Shown here piece after piece: positions 61,916-64,000 of a DNA stretch of 64,000 nucleotides; within the stretch, counting starts at the first letter, position 1, and the number at the start of each line of letters is the position of its first letter. A program made the translations under genes and the position numbers. The notes under the pieces are model-generated. The model was not told the origin of the DNA, made no database searches, and saw only the letters and a list, made by a program, of their open reading frames with translations. The stretch covers positions 3,478,501 through 3,542,500 of the forward strand of contig NZ_CP061091.1 in NCBI RefSeq assembly GCF_017654485.1. Direction: 5' to 3'. Origin of the DNA: Roseomonas marmotae (GTDB lineage Bacteria > Pseudomonadota > Alphaproteobacteria > Acetobacterales > Acetobacteraceae).

Positions 61916-63745
61916 ATGGAACTGCGCAACGTCGCAATTATCGCTCACGTCGACCACGGCAAGACAACGCTGGTCGACAACCTGCTGAAGCAGGCCGGTG
62001 CCTTCCGCGCCAATCAGGCCGTTGCCGAGCGCGCCATGGATCGCAACGACCTGGAGCGTGAACGCGGCATCACCATTCTCGCCAAGTCCACCGCCGTCGA
62101 GTGGAAGGGCGTCAAGATCAACATCGTCGACACGCCGGGCCACGCCGATTTCGGCGGTGAGGTCGAGCGTATCCTCTCGATGGTCGATGGCGCCATCGTG
62201 CTCTGTGATGCCGCCGAAGGTCCGCTGCCGCAGACCAAGTTCGTGCTGACCAAGGCGCTGGCCCGTGGCCTGAAGCCGATCGTCGTCATCAACAAGGTCG
62301 ACCGCCAGGACGCCCGCGCCGATGAAGTGCTGAACGAGGTCTTCGACCTCTTCGCCGCCCTCGGCGCCACGGACGAGCAGCTCGATTTCCACACCATGTT
62401 CGCTTCTGGCCGCCAGGGCTGGGCCGATCTGACGATGGACGGTCCCCGCAAGGACCTGTCGCCGATGTTCGACCTGATCCTGAGCCATGTGCCGGCGCCG
62501 ACCGTCAAGCACGACGCGCCCTTCGCCATGAACGCGACGATCCTGGAGGCCGACCCGTTCCTGGGCCGCATCCTGACCGGCCGTATCGAGCAGGGCGTCG
62601 CCAAGACCAACATGCCCGTGCGCGTGCTGCGCCAGGACGGCACGGTGGTCGAGACGGGCCGCCTGACCAAGCTGATGACCTTCTCGGGCCTGGACCGCGT
62701 GCCGGTCGACGAGGTGCAGGCGGGCGACATCTGCGCCATCGCCGGCCTCTCGGACGCCACCATCCCCGACACCATCGCCTCCCCTGAGGTGACGGAGCCG
62801 CTGCACGCGATCCCGATCGACCCGCCGACGCTGTCCATGACCTTCCGCATCAACGACGGCCCGTTGGGCGGCCGTGAGGGCAAGAAGGTCACGTCGCGCC
62901 AGATCCGCGATCGCCTGTTCAAGGAGATCGAGGGCAATGTCGCCATCCGCGTGAAGGTCTCCGAGGAAGTGGACGCCTTTGAGGTGGCCGGCCGCGGCGA
63001 GCTTCAGCTGGGCGTGCTGATCGAGCAGATGCGCCGCGAGGGCTTCGAGCTGACCATCGGCCGCCCGCGCGTGCTGACGCAGATCAACCCGGAGACGGGC
63101 GAGAAGGAAGAGCCCTTCGAAGAAGCCGTCATCGACGTCGATGAGGAATATTCGGGCGTCGTTGTGGAGAAGCTCTCGCTCCGCAAGGGCATGATGCAGG
63201 ACATGCGTCCCTCCGGCGGCGGCAAGGTGCGCCTGACCTTCCACATCCCGTCGCGCGGGCTGATCGGCTACCACGGCGAGTTCATGACGGACACGCGCGG
63301 CACCGGCATGATGAACCGCCTGTTCCTGGGCTATCAGCCCTGGGCCGGGCCGATCGAGGGCCGCATCAAGGGCAGCCTGATCTCCAACTCCGACGGCGAG
63401 GCGGTGCAGTACGCGCTCTTCTCGCTGCAGGAGCGTGGCACGCTGTTCGTGGATCCCGGCGCCAAGGTCTATACCGGCCTGATCCTGGGTGAGCATTCGC
63501 GCGAGAACGACCTCGACGTGAATCCCATCAAGGAAAAGAAGCTGACCAATGTCCGCGCCGCCGGCAAGGACGAGGCCCTGCTGCTGACGCCCCCGCGCCG
63601 GATGAGCCTGGAGCAGGCCATCGCCTATATCGAGGACGACGAGCTGGTGGAGGTGACGCCTTCCGCCATCCGCCTGCGCAAGCGCTACCTCGACCCCAAC
63701 GAGCGCAAGAAGCACGCGCGCCGTTCGGAAAGCGAAGCGGCATAA
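61916..63745 (+). CDS. typA: Translational GTPase TypA/BipA
   Basis: 609-residue ribosome-associated GTPase important under stress and at low temperature for 50S assembly. IAHVDHGKTTLVDNLLKQ is the P-loop, RERGITILAKS the switch I region, DTPGHADFGGEVERIL G3 and VVINKVDRQDA G4. C-terminal BipA signature: PSRGLIGYHGEFMTDTRGTG. The start MELRNVAIIAH is fixed by alignment; codons before it belong to the leader. A strong terminator follows. Confidence 0.98.
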   Translation: MELRNVAIIAHVDHGKTTLVDNLLKQAGAFRANQAVAERAMDRNDLERERGITILAKSTAVEWKGVKINIVDTPGHADFGGEVERILSMVDGAIVLCDAAEGPLPQTKFVLTKALARGLKPIVVINKVDRQDARADEVLNEVFDLFAALGATDEQLDFHTMFASGRQGWADLTMDGPRKDLSPMFDLILSHVPAPTVKHDAPFAMNATILEADPFLGRILTGRIEQGVAKTNMPVRVLRQDGTVVETGRLTKLMTFSGLDRVPVDEVQAGDICAIAGLSDATIPDTIASPEVTEPLHAIPIDPPTLSMTFRINDGPLGGREGKKVTSRQIRDRLFKEIEGNVAIRVKVSEEVDAFEVAGRGELQLGVLIEQMRREGFELTIGRPRVLTQINPETGEKEEPFEEAVIDVDEEYSGVVVEKLSLRKGMMQDMRPSGGGKVRLTFHIPSRGLIGYHGEFMTDTRGTGMMNRLFLGYQPWAGPIEGRIKGSLISNSDGEAVQYALFSLQERGTLFVDPGAKVYTGLILGEHSRENDLDVNPIKEKKLTNVRAAGKDEALLLTPPRRMSLEQAIAYIEDDELVEVTPSAIRLRKRYLDPNERKKHARRSESEAA

Positions 63746-63752
63746 GGAACGA

Positions 63753-63782
63753 GGCGGCCCGGGACACCGGGCCGCCTTTTTT
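63753..63782 (+). terminator. Intrinsic terminator of typA
   Basis: GGCGGCCCGG-GACA-CCGGGCCGCC followed by six T: a perfect ten-base stem with a U-run. Confidence 0.9.
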
Positions 63783-63830
63783 CATGCGTCCGGCGCACCG
63801 CCTCAGCGGCCGGCCGGCAGCGGGCGGCGC

Positions 63831-64000
63831 TCAACCGTCCGGCTCCGCCTCCATCAGCGCCCGCATCGCCATGATCTGGGCCGGCGTCAGCGCGCGGATA
63901 CGCAGGGCCAGCTCATTGGCCAGCGCCGTCGCGGCTGGGGAGAGCCCGGCGGTATCCAGCACCACGCGGGGGTGGGAGATGCGAGCCAGCCGCGTCATCT
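63831..64000 (-). CDS. Uncharacterised protein, C-terminal 55 residues or complete small gene
   Basis: The minus-strand frame ends in TGA at 63831-63833 and runs to the window edge: RISHPRVVLDTAGLSPAATA, then ANELALRIRALTPAQIMAMR and a short tail. An ATG at 63998 could be the start or an internal Met; the rest lies outside. Not recognised. Confidence 0.45.
   Translation of the reverse strand, partial: MTRLARISHPRVVLDTAGLSPAATALANELALRIRALTPAQIMAMRALMEAEPDG

Noticed and set aside
61913..63715. A 600-codon minus-strand frame opposite typA
   Set aside because: Composition (His/Asp/Leu-rich, no fold motif) and exact shadowing of typA codons mark it as a mirror frame.
1..64000. CRISPR arrays, insertion sequences, prophage, attachment sites, riboswitches
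   Set aside because: No regularly spaced direct repeats, transposase or integrase frames, phage genes, or recognisable riboswitch cores were seen; the two tRNAs show no duplicated 3' ends nearby.

Overview
The window reads as a chromosomal segment of a GC-rich alphaproteobacterium, most likely of the Acetobacteraceae (Roseomonas-like). This placement is inference. It rests on a COQ9 homologue, an FlbT homologue, the Cys-poor 41-residue L36, an AhpC/AhpD pair under a divergent OxyR, a fused malic enzyme/PTA-like protein and an HWE-kinase phytochrome. Coding density is high. I see no phage, insertion sequence, CRISPR array or rRNA. The window is mostly housekeeping and transport genes with a few less familiar loci.

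Layout. 1-1.8 kb: a partial exported protein, COQ9 and peptide deformylase (minus), then rpsU (plus). 1.9-11.1 kb: an RND efflux adaptor/permease pair behind a candidate operator, a DHA2-type MFS exporter, a degenerate adenylate-forming protein and a leaderless gamma-glutamyltransferase. 11.1-21.4 kb: an almost unbroken minus-strand run: a small protein behind a Fur-box-like site, orphan flbT, a TPR-methyltransferase, formate-THF ligase, a DUF2939 protein, an Mla-type lipid ABC system (lipoprotein, MlaD, MlaF, STAS-MlaE), a flavin amine oxidase and YccF. 21.5-28.6 kb: patatin, then bphO-bphP (heme oxygenase plus phytochrome kinase with receiver), a Tim44-like protein, a small membrane protein and a lipid-kinase homologue. 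28.7-33.3 kb: an orphan 52-residue ribbon-helix-helix protein and glcDEF for glycolate oxidation. 33.4-37.8 kb: rpmJ, oxyR, ahpC, ahpD, a candidate small RNA, DinB and N-formylglutamate amidohydrolase.

37.9-47.7 kb: tRNA-Val(GAC), an Ldh-family dehydrogenase, lipB, tRNA-Leu(GAG), maeB, a VWA-like/J-domain pair, and galU-ugd-phosphohexomutase for making UDP-glucose, UDP-glucuronate and hexose-1-phosphates for surface polysaccharide. 47.7-57.3 kb: two LysE-type exporters, a DMT transporter, a D-threonine-aldolase-like PLP enzyme, an AGE epimerase, hisF-hisE-HIT, a SirB1-type protein and chrA. 57.3-64 kb: a frameshifted SH3 protein, DsrE-ThiF/MoeB, a Tat-exported VWA (DUF1194) protein, DUF3775, typA and the start of a further minus-strand gene.

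Themes. Oxidant defence (oxyR/ahpC/ahpD), light sensing (bphO/bphP), envelope lipid homeostasis (mla, patatin) and efflux are complete local modules. I found no clear-cut new multi-gene system. The leads most worth a second look are the small-RNA-like transcription unit near 36.2 kb, the VWA/J-domain pair, the motif-stripped adenylate-forming protein, the ThiF-DsrE pair and the Fur-box-like site in front of the 79-residue protein.
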